Shown: positions 43,897 to 54,303, counted from the stretch's first letter. The stretch: DNA of 64,000 nt from Pinibacter sp031553495 (GCA_031553495.1 JAVBLN010000011.1:62001-126000), one strand, 5' to 3'. Numbers and translations: made by a program. Notes: generated by a model from the sequence alone, not told the origin.

Positions 43897-44367
43897 TTAA
43901 ATTTTCCCCAGGTATTTTTGTAGTTCTTCTTCTGTTGGATTCATGGCTATCAGAATGCCGTTTTTGTCCATTAAAAATGAAGTGGGGATGCCTGTTATAT
44001 TCCACTCCGCAGCGGTTTTAGATACATTGGCAGGTTCATTAACCTGTATCCATTTTATCTTGTCGGCCTTTACTGCTCTTCGCCAGGCGCTTTTATTGTT
44101 ATCAAGGTTTACACCAAATATTTCAAAACCCTTCTCTTTATATTTTGCATAAAGCTTTACCAGCCTTCTGTTAGATTGCCTGCAAGGTCCACACCACGCA
44201 GCCCAAAAATCTATTAATACAACTTTTCCTTTTAGTGAAGATAATGATATGATTTCGCCATTAAGTCCCGGAAGCGATATTTCAGGCGCCAACCTGCCCT
44301 GACGCGGTTGCGCATTTACAATGGAGGTAAGAACAAAAAAAGTAGCCAGTAAGTATATTGATTTCAT
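43897..44367 (-). CDS. TlpA-like periplasmic thioredoxin-fold protein
   Basis: A 156-residue exported thiol-disulfide protein. Signal peptide about 1-19 (MKSIYLLATFFVLTSIVNA). The thioredoxin fold contains FWAAWCGPCRQ with the redox pair Cys59/Cys62 and the cis-proline segment GIPTSFLMDKNG. It should reduce disulfides in the periplasm, for instance for cytochrome or metallochaperone maturation. The HMA protein gene lies upstream on the same strand (79 bases), so they may work together in handling thiols and metal. Confidence 0.88.
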   Translation of the reverse strand: MKSIYLLATFFVLTSIVNAQPRQGRLAPEISLPGLNGEIISLSSLKGKVVLIDFWAAWCGPCRQSNRRLVKLYAKYKEKGFEIFGVNLDNNKSAWRRAVKADKIKWIQVNEPANVSKTAAEWNITGIPTSFLMDKNGILIAMNPTEEELQKYLGKI

Positions 44368-44446
44368 AAGCCGTGTTATGCATGTACGATGTACAAAATA
44401 TTCCTGATTTTAAATAAATTTTTGTACACCGTACACTCGCACAGTT

Positions 44447-44914
44447 CTACATATTTTTTTTGCAATCCGCTTTTTTGTCTTTACAGCAATTCTTACCGTC
44501 TTTCATTTTTTCCTTAGTACATTCTTTTCCATCTTTCTTGTCTTTGCAGCACTGATCAGTCTTAGCGGCATTTTCGCTGGTTGTGCTTTTTCTTTCATAA
44601 TGGCAGCAACTATGCAGTTTGTTATACGCATCATCGCTTGCAGTAAAATTTTTGGTATCGTAACCTGCCGCTGCTATCGATTTTTCAATAGCCTCAACAT
44701 TGGTTTGTTTTGCATCAAAAGACACTGCAAGTATTTTACTATCCACATTCCAATTGGCCGCTGTTGCACCGGCTTGCTTTGCTGCTTTTTCAATCGTTTT
44801 TTTACACATGCCGCACTCGCCCCAAACTTTTACTGTTTGCTTTTGAGTTTGCGCAAAAGAAAAAACAGACATTAGTAAAAAAGAAAGGCAACAAAAAAAC
44901 TGTAGTGTTTTCAT
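44447..44914 (-). CDS. Exported HMA-domain heavy-metal-binding protein with Cys/Lys-rich tail
   Basis: A 155-residue exported protein: signal peptide (1-21), then a heavy-metal-associated fold with GECGMCKK (Cys34, Cys37) as the binding pair, running to about 95. The remaining 60 residues are low-complexity, rich in Lys, Asp and Cys pairs (SCCHYE, DQCCKDKKD, NCCKDKKADC), probably an extra metal-binding tail. Copper is the usual ligand for this type, but metal identity is not shown. Near the TlpA-like gene. Confidence 0.83.
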   Translation of the reverse strand: MKTLQFFCCLSFLLMSVFSFAQTQKQTVKVWGECGMCKKTIEKAAKQAGATAANWNVDSKILAVSFDAKQTNVEAIEKSIAAAGYDTKNFTASDDAYNKLHSCCHYERKSTTSENAAKTDQCCKDKKDGKECTKEKMKDGKNCCKDKKADCKKNM

Positions 44915-45196
44915 GATAAATCAGTTTTGCTTTTTAGTTTTTATTTCCGGATAAATTTGATTTGTAAAAATACAATCTTTTCGTTTTAATTATTGAATCG
45001 CAGAATTATTGAATTATTGAAATAACTAAGTTTGGTAAATGTTCGCATCCAATTAATTATCATCTCTTAGAACATTTTTTTTACAACACAATGAAGGTAT
45101 TTTTTATATTATCCGCATTCATTTACCCCACCAAACCACGGCTGTTAGTGTTACAAATAGCCTTGCAAAGGCATAATAAAACACCTAGTTTTTTTG

Positions 45197-45268
45197 TTCC
45201 CGGCATTTGTAACTCCGGTTAAGCATCGTTGCGTCGCAGTCCGTTCATCTGCAGTAATGCTATTGGGC
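45197..45268 (+). repeat. GAATAG element copy 20 (C-type, divergent)
   Basis: The left end reads CCCGGCATTTGTAACTCCGG, and the core GCGTCGC is followed by AGTCCGTTCATCTGC. The right end returns to AGTAATGCTATTGG. Confidence 0.75.
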
Positions 45269-45289
45269 AGCCAACCGCCGCCTACCATC

Positions 45290-46303
45290 TCACACAGCTT
45301 CCCGATTCCGCAAAATGGTACTTGGCGGAATTTTGAACTTTTTTTTGAAAGCAGTACAAAAATGACCGGGATTGCTAAACCCAAATTCATATGCGGTTTC
45401 CGCAACGGATTTTCCTTTAACCAGGCTTTGCCTGGCCTCAAGCAATCGGTGATGCTGGTAATATTGAAAGTATGGCAACTTAAAAAGCCTTTTAAATAAG
45501 ATCTTAAACTTTGAGATACTCATATTCGCTTTACGAGCCATTTCATCCAGATGAGGGCAATCTTTAGAAAAATCGGACACTATCGTGTTCCTTATTTGAA
45601 TCATTACAGATGTTTCCTTTATTTTAGACAGTTTGGTTGTTTTTTCACTATTCAAATTTACCTGGTGCATCAGCTCTGCCAACAATTCATATACAGCACC
45701 CAAATAATAAATGTTTTGTAAATCTGAAAGCCGGTTATGATCAAATAATGCATTTAGTTTTACTAACATATCTGCATTAACGCCTATATATCCTTTACTG
45801 AATTTTTCCAAAAACAAATCAATGGCATTCTCTCCATCATCCTCAAGCAATAAATCATTTAATTCATCCTTTGCAAACGCAATGCTAATAAATCGAACGT
45901 TTTTGCATGGATGTAATTTTAATATAGAACGAACATTTGATGTGCAATAATATGCAGCATGTAGTGAAGGAAGCCCCAAACGATGAATTCCTTCATTTTT
46001 AAATTCGGAGAACGCATGTAAATCAACCGATTCATTTAACGAAAATATACACTTGAAATATTCTGAAGTTGGCAAAGGAAGGCAATTTAAAAGAATCGGC
46101 TTACGAATTGAAAGCTCAGTTTTCGCAAGGATAATTTTACTGGTCAGGAAAAAAGTTTCGCACCTGCCTTTTACAAATATATTATCAAGACTGATGCAAT
46201 TATTCTTCAACGTAACCCCTGTTTTAAAAGACTCTACAAAAGTTTGACAGAGTCTTTCCAAACCAGTTTTGTTAACTCTCCAGTTCAAATAGATTTCTTT
46301 CAT
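45290..46303 (-). CDS. AraC-family transcriptional regulator
   Basis: DNA-binding regulator with an unrecognised N-terminal part (about 1-230) and a C-terminal pair of helix-turn-helix motifs. The first HTH is in CPHLDEMARKANMSISKFK, and the second is marked by KSVAETAYEFGFSNPGHFCT. The KKKFKIPPSTILR ending is typical of AraC/XylS. ATG at 46303 is taken (337 residues); an in-frame GTG at 46330 would add nine. No obvious target gene is adjacent; a long intergenic gap and the giant surface-protein gene lie on the far side. Confidence 0.88.
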   Translation of the reverse strand: MKEIYLNWRVNKTGLERLCQTFVESFKTGVTLKNNCISLDNIFVKGRCETFFLTSKIILAKTELSIRKPILLNCLPLPTSEYFKCIFSLNESVDLHAFSEFKNEGIHRLGLPSLHAAYYCTSNVRSILKLHPCKNVRFISIAFAKDELNDLLLEDDGENAIDLFLEKFSKGYIGVNADMLVKLNALFDHNRLSDLQNIYYLGAVYELLAELMHQVNLNSEKTTKLSKIKETSVMIQIRNTIVSDFSKDCPHLDEMARKANMSISKFKILFKRLFKLPYFQYYQHHRLLEARQSLVKGKSVAETAYEFGFSNPGHFCTAFKKKFKIPPSTILRNREAV

Positions 46304-46330
46304 ATAAATATCAATTGATCGTTTACTCAC

Positions 46331-47293
46331 AATTTTATTTCTTGCAGATGTCTATTTGACCACAGGTTTGATGAATGAAGCAAATCAGCTTTGCAATTGA
46401 AATGACAAATTAACCTCAGTAATCAATTTATATTTCTATGTACAATACAATTCCAGGTCTTCTCTATTAAAAGATCTATTAGAAAAACTTAAATCAGTAA
46501 GAACGTCTTAAATCAATATTTTTTGGTAAGAATTATTTAGATTACCACAAAGGTAATTTTTAATTTAGCTAAATTATATTAAAAAAGACAATAAAACTTT
46601 CAATAACGCTTATAAATATACGAAGTCATTGCAAAACAATAATATATTTGCTGAGAGCAGGATATTGTTTTATTTCAGCAAGTAAAACAATAGTAAAATC
46701 AGCAATTACACAAGAATAATGTCTTTTAGATAATAAAATTTGCAAACCGGAATACTTAATCTACAAGTATTGCCAAAAAGTAAAATCATAACAGAAAATA
46801 CAAGTAATAGATAACAACGAATTGTTTAATTCGCCTTCCACAGTCTGTTCGTTTGGGATGAATATTCCTGTTACCTTTTATTTAAAATATTCTTCATAAT
46901 AAATTGATCAGCCCTGATCATTTTTTTTGATAGTGAGATTTCTGAGTAAGAATGCTATTTCCCCTTTTCCCTTTAAAATATTCGCGAATAAAATCCTGAT
47001 CTTATAAATAAATAAGTCTCCGGCTTTCTGAATTTTTAAATATTTATAAAGTGTTTTAAAATCTTATATAATACAATTAAAGAAAAATTTACATTCTTTC
47101 GTAAAGCAAGCTCTTAATTATTCAATAATTCAGGCAATTCCAATAATATTTAAATTATAAGTGATTAATTTTGAGCGAATTACGATGCAACCTTTATGTA
47201 TTTTTTCTACTCTTTAGCCTTATGTGTGATATCTGGTATATCATACAGAACTATACTTTACGCAGTAAATATTTGCGCATGAATGTTTCTACT
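46331..47293. other. Long AT-rich noncoding gap
   Basis: About 960 bases, very AT-rich, with no credible ORF, RNA gene or phrase repeat. It is part of a 1.6-kb gap upstream of the first giant surface-protein gene. Confidence 0.5.
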
Positions 47294-47363
47294 TGCCGAA
47301 TAGCATTACTACAGCACAAGTGAGTGACACAACGATGCCTAATAGTAGCAATACCGCCGGTAT
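47294..47363 (-). repeat. GAATAG element copy 21 (T-type)
   Basis: Canonical minus-strand copy (GCCGAATAGCATTACTACAG to ATAGTAGCAATACCGCCGG), in the middle of the long gap. Confidence 0.87.
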
Positions 47364-47969
47364 CAAAAAAATCGATCACACAAATTATACTGCTTGAAGT
47401 ACGAGAGTAATTTATGATATGACAATCGCATTGTTTGCTGCTAATTTAAGATGAGTATTATCTCTTCATTTTAAATAACCGGGCTAAATAATGTTACTAA
47501 TTCTTACCTCAAAAAACTTACCTCTGAATTGACAAGGCCTTCTGTAACTGCACCATTCCTCTAATTCAGCATCCATTATGCCTACAAATACATCTCATTC
47601 AATAATTAAATTATTTGTGTATGACAAACTTTACAAAAAACCATGTTTACAAGATTGCTTCTTATTGTTCTACATAATTAATCAGGATTAGAAAAAATTA
47701 AACCAGGATTTTATCGCGTACCTCCTTAATCCAATATCGCCTCTAAGCTTTACAGTCTTTTTCATTGAATTGTTTTAAATAACTACCCGCAGGCATATGC
47801 GAAGGTTGTGGGGAAAACATTTGTGATCAGGCTGATATTTTTGCCCCTCTACTCCGTAAGAAAGTAAAAGTTGAAAACATTGAAAGCGGTTTTCTGCCGA
47901 AGTGTTTTCAATCCATTTTCCATGACCCTGTATTGCTCCGATTCAAAAATCATTCTTTACTAAATTTCG
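47364..47969. other. Noncoding region upstream of giant surface protein 1
   Basis: About 600 bases without ORFs. Unlike the upstream regions of the pseudogene and of the second giant gene, it shows no clear resemblance to them. Confidence 0.4.
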
Positions 47970-50900
47970 ATGAAAATGAAAAAAAGAATTAAAATCAGCA
48001 AGCTGATATTACAGGTCAATTTGCTGATTGCATCTCTGCTTTTTGCAGTTGCTTTGCAATCACAATCCCCCGGAGGTATTGGCACTTCTAACATTAAACT
48101 GTGGTTAAGAGCCGACAAAATTACTGCAGCCGATGGTGCTGCCTTGTCCACATGGACTAGTGCTGTTAATAATTATAGTGTATCCAACTATGGGGTAGCT
48201 AAGAATTTTTATAACAGTACAGAAAACTACCTTATTAACTTTAATCCTTCAGTATGGTTTCGTACCTCAGGTGATTTGCGTAACAATGCCCGGTTGTTCT
48301 CCAACACCAGCGCTTTTACAATTATTACAGTAGGTAAGGAAACCGCCACAAATAAAGGCACTTACCGTGGTACTGCAGGTTTTGGCAGTAATGGCAACTA
48401 CCCTGCTATCGATTTGGCATCGCGCAAATCAGGATCCGGGTATCAAACCTGCTGGGGACCTTATTTTGACTTCAGTGGTGGCGAATTATTCGGCTCCAGA
48501 AGTATTACTTATAACGGTATTTGGCCTGGTAGCGGGCAGCAGCCACAGATCTATTCAGTAAGCAGTGCTAATGCCAGTACATCGGGCAGTGCTATTTACA
48601 CGCATGTAGATAACTACAAAGAACTTACCAACCGAAGGGCCAACCAGTCTTTTCAAATAGGTAATGGCACCTTTGTGGGTAGCTCGTATGATGCCAACTG
48701 GACCGGTTCCGTAAATGAGGTATTGGTATTTGACAGAGTGCTTACTGATGATGAAATGCAAAAAGTGAACACTTATCTTGCCATAAAATATGGTATTACG
48801 CTTCGCGGTCAAAATGGAGCCAATGCAACTGCTGCGGGAGCTTCTAATTATATTGATTCTGATGGAAGCGTTGTTTGGAATATTACACATAATAGCCTGT
48901 TTAACTATAACATTGCCGGAATAGGCCGTGATGATGCCTCGGAACTTATGCAAAAGCAAAGCCGCAGTGTGAATTCCAACACCAACAATAGCGATCCGAT
49001 GAAAAACGGAGATATGTTGGCTATTGGATTAAATAGTATTGCTGTATCTAATTCAGCTAACAGCGGAACATTTGCCAACAATAAGCAATTTTTCATGTGG
49101 GGAGATAATGGAAAAAGCGGGTTGCAAAGCACGGATGTTCCAACATCTGCGACTCTTTATGGCATTGCAGATAAACTTCCGCAACGTCTTAAAAAAGTTT
49201 GGATGGTGCAAAACACAGGCGGTGTATCAAACCTGCAACTGAAATTCTATCTTCCCAATACCGGTATGGCAGGTTCCACTGTTGAAGATTTTAAACTGTT
49301 AATAAGTAACACCAGCAGTTTTGTCGGCGTAGTAGCACCTAATATCATAAGCCCGGCTTCTTACGATCCTGCAAAAAAGGAATTAATATTTGACAACATT
49401 ACACTTGCGGATGGACAATATTTTACTCTTGTTACAAAAGCTGTATATGCTCCCGGAGGTGTAGCCGATCAATTAACAGCCTGGTATAGAACGGATGATC
49501 CAAAAATTACTCAAGCCGATGGAGCGAATATTTCATCAAGTGGAAATGCGACTCCTACTTCAGGAGCCACAATTTGGCCGGAATTCAATGGAGGAGCTCC
49601 TCTATACAATGGTACTGGCAGTAAAACTTATCACAAAACATCTTCGGATAATCTTATCAACTTCAACCCTTCTTTTAAATTTGGAGGAAGTGGTACAGGG
49701 TTGGTTAATGATAATACTGATCGATACATTTCGAACACATCTGCTTATCAGATTATAACAGTTGGTCGCGATGAAGGAGTTCCAGGAGTTTTAAGGGCAA
49801 CAGGTTCTTTAGGTCATAATGGAGTTGCATTGGATTTGCATACTGACGGAATTGCTCCTAATGGGTTTAACTATTGGTTTGAAGGAGCATACTTAGGATT
49901 TGAATATGGAGGAGGATACGCACTACCATACAACAATAGTACGTATGGAACTTATTTTGGTAAAATTCCACAGATTTATGGGGCCGGTTCATACAATGCA
50001 TCTGCAAGTACCACAGCTTCCGACAATTTAATTTATGTAAATCTTGATAATTATAACCAACAAACAAATAAACATACATTGCAAAGCGCCTTTCTAAAAT
50101 ATGGATTATATATTGGAAGCTCGTGGAATGATGCCCCATGGACAGGGGTTATAGGCGAAGCGATCTTATTCTCTAAAAAGCTTTCTGCAACAGATCTACT
50201 TAAGGTAAATACTTACCTGGCTATTAAATATGGTATTACTTTAAGAGACTCTGTTAAAAATCCCATAACAAGCGGCACTCTTAATGGTCATCATGCAAAT
50301 AGTGCTCTTTCTATTACACTGAATAATACTACAAACGCAAGTCTTGTTTCATTTACCCCGTCGCCTTATATGGCATCAAATGGCAATATAATTTGGGACA
50401 CGCTGAAGAACGCTAATTACAACTTTAATATAGCGGGAATAGGAAAAGATGATGCAAGCGTATTGGAACAAAAACAAAGCAGGAGTCAGAATAACATTTC
50501 AAGTACTTCATATGGAGCAAATACCACAAACAAAGCTATAAATGGTTTCTTCAAAGGCAACATGCTTACTATTGGTTTGGGTACAATAGCTAATTCGAAT
50601 GCTCAAAACACTACAGACTTCATCAGCGATGGTGATTATACCATTTGGGGTGATGACGGTTTGAATCCAAAACCAACTACAAACAATTTGCCGGCAGAGT
50701 TTGCGAATTGTTCAGGTTATCGTCTTGGCCGCCAGTGGAAAGCACAAGTGACAGGTAATGCTTACAACAATCTCACACTGCAATTTGATTTGAATAATAT
50801 TGGTGGCACCCCCTCTACCCTGTCTTCAAATTATGGTGAAATGAAAGTGATAGTAGATGAAGATGGTGATGGCGATTTTACCACAGGCAGTATAAGAAGC

Positions 50901-52901
50901 TATTCCGTGGCTTCCCTAACAGGAAATATTGTTACAGCAAACAATATAATGTTGCAGGATGGCGAAATATTTACATTAGTTACTAAAGATGTACAGGAAG
51001 GCATAGTTTATCTTGTGCCATCAAACCAGGTAGTTACCAATTACATAAAGTGTTTGACAGGCAGCGGTTGGAAATATATCTATGAAAGTACAAACCCGGG
51101 ACCGGACAAACACAAAGTGTTTGCCTTTAATCCTAATGGCAATCTTAATCCCGGTGGTTTTGTGAGTGCAGGAAATAACAGCACATTTATTGTCACTATT
51201 GATGCAAGCGTTACAGCGTCATCAGAAGCGGATAAAGCGATGACAGTGTTGGCTAAACGTCTTATACAGGTAACTGACAATTCTGATGCATCTTACAAAC
51301 CATATACTATAAATGGTGGCGTGAGAGTGCGCATTTATTACGATCCGCAGGAATTAACGAATGCGAATACTGAGATTTCCAATTTTGCAGCAAGCAAAAC
51401 CGGTTCTGCTAATTTCGTCAACTCCTGGTTCAAAGCGGAAGGCGACATCAACGCAGTTAAAGGCGCTGTAAAACCAACAGGATTTAATCCATCATTAACG
51501 GTTCAGTATCTTACACCGGATTCGTCCGGAATAGAAGACGGTGTTGACTTTGTTGAATTCTGGAATATCGACAAGTTCTCAACCTTTGGGTACATGGCTA
51601 AAGCAACTTTCAAGCTTAATTTAAATGGCCGAGTTTGGACTGATGCCAATGGAGATATTGCACAAAATGATGTAGACAGAACGCTTCCTACTTTATATGT
51701 AGCGGTAGTAGATAAATCACAATCCGGAAGTCCGGTTTTGGCTTACACAGAGGTCAATCCTGATGGCACTTATGCCTTGGATGAAACACTGGATCATGAG
51801 GTTTCTTATGATGTAATACTAACAAAAACAGAACCTGTAATTGGCAGTTCGTCACCGAATGAATTGTTGCCTGACAATTATATAGCAACAGGCGTTAGAA
51901 CCGGCATTCCAACAACAATTGCGAGCGTTAGCAAATCATCATTTACTACTGCTTCAGTTGATCCTACAAATTATGATTTTGGCATAGAGCAACGTCCGAC
52001 AACTGATCCTCACGAACGTCTCGACATTGATCCGGACTTATATACAGAAACAATTCCCGGTTATAAAGGAATTTATATGAACACCGCTTCTCTGCCAAGT
52101 CTGTCCGGTAGCGATCCTGAAGATTGCTCAATAAGTCCGTATTGTTCAGTTGGCAGCAATTTCAAAATTGTATCAATTGATGCTAGTACAATTCTGTATT
52201 ACAACGGAGTACAGGTGAGCGCAGGGCAAACCATTAATAATTTCGATCCTTCAAAAATGGTTATATACGGTACATTTGGAAGTACTCAACAATCATTTAC
52301 TTATTCACTTGTTGACAATGCCGGAGTAACCAGCGCTAATCCTGCTACATACATAATTGGGGGAAGCACACCATTACCGGTTACACTTGAAGGTTACAAA
52401 TTGCAGGTGGTTAATTGCAATAAAGTCCTGGTGAAATGGGAAATTACCGACGCGAAAGATTTCAGTCATTTTGAAATTCAGCGTTCTTCTAACGGTAAAG
52501 ATTACACGACAATAGCATCAATTGGATTTAACGACAAGCAAGCCAATTACGATTATACCGATCAGGATTTGATTAATGGAGAATATCAATACAGAATTAA
52601 AATGGTGGACTTGAATGGCAGTTACAAAATAAGTTCAGTTGAAAAAACAATAATCAATTGCAATACGAATGAAATCACTGTATTCCCAACTTTAACAACA
52701 AATGACATCTCTGTAAAGGGACTACAAGGCACCGCCACAGTACGTATATTCGCAGTAAACGGGCGACTGGTTTTCGAAAAAACAAATGTTAGTAATTTCG
52801 AAAAACTTAACATCAGTCATTTTGCTGCCGGTACATACACTGTACAGATCATTCAAAATAAAATGCTGATGAAGACTACTCAGATTATAAAACATAATTA
52901 A
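47970..52901 (+). CDS. Giant T9SS surface protein 1 (1643 residues)
   Basis: Very large exported adhesin-like protein. Signal peptide about 1-30 (LLFAVALQSQ end). Two homologous concanavalin-like/DUF8202-type modules follow: A (about 33-490) and B (about 495-990). Each contains a GITLR segment (KYGITLRG, KYGITLRD) and an IAGIG(R/K)DDAS...QKQSRS motif. Next are a mixed region, an SdrD-B-like beta module (LNGRVWTDANGDIAQND onward), an FnIII-like module (about 1475-1570, from LPVTLEGYKL) and the type IX sorting domain (about 1575-1643, ITVFPTLTTNDISVKG onward). It should reach the cell surface through T9SS. Its paralogue at 56127 shares the same plan. Its ligand is unknown. Confidence 0.87.
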   Translation: MKMKKRIKISKLILQVNLLIASLLFAVALQSQSPGGIGTSNIKLWLRADKITAADGAALSTWTSAVNNYSVSNYGVAKNFYNSTENYLINFNPSVWFRTSGDLRNNARLFSNTSAFTIITVGKETATNKGTYRGTAGFGSNGNYPAIDLASRKSGSGYQTCWGPYFDFSGGELFGSRSITYNGIWPGSGQQPQIYSVSSANASTSGSAIYTHVDNYKELTNRRANQSFQIGNGTFVGSSYDANWTGSVNEVLVFDRVLTDDEMQKVNTYLAIKYGITLRGQNGANATAAGASNYIDSDGSVVWNITHNSLFNYNIAGIGRDDASELMQKQSRSVNSNTNNSDPMKNGDMLAIGLNSIAVSNSANSGTFANNKQFFMWGDNGKSGLQSTDVPTSATLYGIADKLPQRLKKVWMVQNTGGVSNLQLKFYLPNTGMAGSTVEDFKLLISNTSSFVGVVAPNIISPASYDPAKKELIFDNITLADGQYFTLVTKAVYAPGGVADQLTAWYRTDDPKITQADGANISSSGNATPTSGATIWPEFNGGAPLYNGTGSKTYHKTSSDNLINFNPSFKFGGSGTGLVNDNTDRYISNTSAYQIITVGRDEGVPGVLRATGSLGHNGVALDLHTDGIAPNGFNYWFEGAYLGFEYGGGYALPYNNSTYGTYFGKIPQIYGAGSYNASASTTASDNLIYVNLDNYNQQTNKHTLQSAFLKYGLYIGSSWNDAPWTGVIGEAILFSKKLSATDLLKVNTYLAIKYGITLRDSVKNPITSGTLNGHHANSALSITLNNTTNASLVSFTPSPYMASNGNIIWDTLKNANYNFNIAGIGKDDASVLEQKQSRSQNNISSTSYGANTTNKAINGFFKGNMLTIGLGTIANSNAQNTTDFISDGDYTIWGDDGLNPKPTTNNLPAEFANCSGYRLGRQWKAQVTGNAYNNLTLQFDLNNIGGTPSTLSSNYGEMKVIVDEDGDGDFTTGSIRSYSVASLTGNIVTANNIMLQDGEIFTLVTKDVQEGIVYLVPSNQVVTNYIKCLTGSGWKYIYESTNPGPDKHKVFAFNPNGNLNPGGFVSAGNNSTFIVTIDASVTASSEADKAMTVLAKRLIQVTDNSDASYKPYTINGGVRVRIYYDPQELTNANTEISNFAASKTGSANFVNSWFKAEGDINAVKGAVKPTGFNPSLTVQYLTPDSSGIEDGVDFVEFWNIDKFSTFGYMAKATFKLNLNGRVWTDANGDIAQNDVDRTLPTLYVAVVDKSQSGSPVLAYTEVNPDGTYALDETLDHEVSYDVILTKTEPVIGSSSPNELLPDNYIATGVRTGIPTTIASVSKSSFTTASVDPTNYDFGIEQRPTTDPHERLDIDPDLYTETIPGYKGIYMNTASLPSLSGSDPEDCSISPYCSVGSNFKIVSIDASTILYYNGVQVSAGQTINNFDPSKMVIYGTFGSTQQSFTYSLVDNAGVTSANPATYIIGGSTPLPVTLEGYKLQVVNCNKVLVKWEITDAKDFSHFEIQRSSNGKDYTTIASIGFNDKQANYDYTDQDLINGEYQYRIKMVDLNGSYKISSVEKTIINCNTNEITVFPTLTTNDISVKGLQGTATVRIFAVNGRLVFEKTNVSNFEKLNISHFAAGTYTVQIIQNKMLMKTTQIIKHN

Positions 52902-52921
52902 TCAATCAACGTCTTAATTGC

Positions 52922-52956
52922 AAAAACAGGTTGCGTTCTCGCAACCTGTTTTTTTT
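52922..52956 (+). terminator. Terminator of giant surface protein 1
   Basis: AACAGGTTGCG and CGCAACCTGTT pair around TTCT, followed by a T-run. It is nearly the same as the terminators after the pseudogene and the second paralogue. Confidence 0.9.
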
Positions 52957-52991
52957 ATTTGCATCACTATTATACAATTATTTTTTTGTGG

Positions 52992-53060
52992 AAGTCAGCG
53001 GTATTGCTACTATTAAGCTTCTGTTGTGTCACTCACTTGTACGGCAGTAATGCTATTGAG
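52992..53060 (+). repeat. GAATAG element copy 22 (T-type, AGCTTCTG variant)
   Basis: It shares TTAAGCTTCTGTTGTGTCAC with copy 16. ATGAGTTATGAGTTTTGAG and CTCAATTCTCCAC phrases follow to 53160. Confidence 0.85.
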
Positions 53061-53170
53061 CAAATTATGAGTTATGAGTTTTGAGTAATAAGTGCTTTTG
53101 TTTTGGTTTGCAATCAATGTTTAAGCATTCTCAATTCTCCACTTTCCATACTCCATTCTCTCTGGCACAA

Positions 53171-53214
53171 CAAGGCTTGTAGCATTGCAGTGTTATACTG
53201 TTGCTTGAAGCAAC
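53171..53214. repeat. Double-hairpin repeat, copy B
   Basis: CAAGGCTTGTAGCATTG (one mismatch in the stem) then GTTGCTTGAAGCAAC, joined by CAGTGTTATACT. Sister of copy A at 22168. Confidence 0.68.
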
Positions 53215-53531
53215 TATTATAAATTCAGCTTTCACCAACCTGTTATATAAAGATTTCCCACACGGCATTTCGAATACATGGAAAGAAAGTGTATGTTATT
53301 CAGAACGACTTATTCGTGCCTCTACCGGACAGGAAATATCATTACACATGTAGATTATAGACCACAGTAATCTTTTTTTGCTTTGACCATGAAGAAACAA
53401 TGTACATAAAAGAGAACTGATTGCTGCCATTTTTTGTGGCACTTTTGACTAGCAATGCGGTTTCGGATGTTCGCGGAGGCCATTTATGCCAATTCTTCGA
53501 ATATTACTTTCACAAAAAACACATAATCAAA

Positions 53532-53568
53532 ATTTTTTTTGAAAAAAAAATTTTTTTTCAAAAAAAAT
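53532..53568. repeat. 37-base A/T homopolymer palindrome
   Basis: ATTTTTTTTG, nine A, eight T, CAAAAAAAAT: a near-perfect palindrome made of A and T runs. It would form a long hairpin and is a strand-slippage hotspot. The matching place in the duplicated region near 55257 lacks it. Confidence 0.8.
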
Positions 53569-54162
53569 ACCATATCTTTATTTAAAGAAATCAAGGTAGA
53601 AAATAAAGTTTTAGAAACACGGTTCTTACCAAAATCCCTTAATCTCCCAGCCAGTAGAGCCCGGCATTATAGTTTGATATCAATTAGGTTCATTCTTGAA
53701 CTTTTAACAAACATTGTTCCTTTTAATTTCCTTTTCCCTGCCGATGGAGTTGACTATGGTAGCGATATTTTTCACCATTCAATCGGACTATATGAATAAC
53801 ACAACATGCAACATTATTGTTAAAAAGCCATTATCACAAAGAGTTGGTTCTTCACAAAATCATCGACTTGTTTTTTCCTCTACTGCTTGTTTCGCATTTC
53901 CTTAGTGAAACACTGCTGCTTCGGATAAGTTTAGCTACAGCCAAATAGTTTTATAGTACAAGCCGAAGCATTCTCAATTGCATGCTGTTCAAAGCTTAAT
54001 GCTTATAACTATCAACTGCAAAGTTCTAATGGATAAAATAGTGTATGCCAAAATTCCTATTAGGTAACTGCTAATATATACATCTCTGTTTTAATCGTTA
54101 GACCGGCATGTTTCCACATGTTATGAATGAAATTAATAAAGAAGGCGTATATCTGATGTTGC

Positions 54163-54232
54163 ACAATAGCGAACAAACCGCTGAAGTGTGCGACGCAACA
54201 GAAGCTCAATAGTAGCAATACCGCCTGGTTCA
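54163..54232 (-). repeat. GAATAG element copy 23 (C-type)
   Basis: GCGTCGC core with the AGCTTCTG-type left arm (GAAGCTCAATAGTAGC). It lies 71 bases before the pseudogene start, the same place that copy 24 takes before giant gene 2. Confidence 0.85.
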
Positions 54233-54303
54233 TAATAAAAAAATTCCCAATGATAACCAGATCAAATACTTTACAAGGAAAACTGATACTTACTAAAAAC
54301 CCA

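Larger units (their letters stand above)
53521..54303. repeat. Duplicated upstream region of the pseudogene
   Basis: This segment resembles 55240-56126, upstream of giant protein 2. Matching landmarks are ATACCATATCTTTATT against ATACCTTACCTTTATT, and ACTATATGAATAAC in both. GTTTCGCATTTCCTTA matches TTTTGCATTTCCTTA, AAAGTTCTAATGG matches GAGTTCTAAGAGG, and GTTTCCACAT occurs in both. Each also carries a GAATAG element. The ORF fragments inside (SDYMNN... and TDYMNN...) share residues because the DNA is duplicated and need not be coding. Confidence 0.75.

Noticed and set aside
45151..45441. 96-codon minus-strand ORF
   Set aside because: Overlaps a GAATAG element and the end of the AraC gene in another frame.
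53539..53905. Small ORFs with SDYMNN-type peptide, similar to one at 55450-55683
   Set aside because: They match each other because the upstream DNA is duplicated. They start at different places, have no domain and show drift at all codon positions by eye, so coding is not supported.
54250..54303. Upstream ATG extending the deleted surface-protein copy
   Set aside because: Alignment to the paralogue puts the start at 54304 (MIMNEK against MKMKKR).
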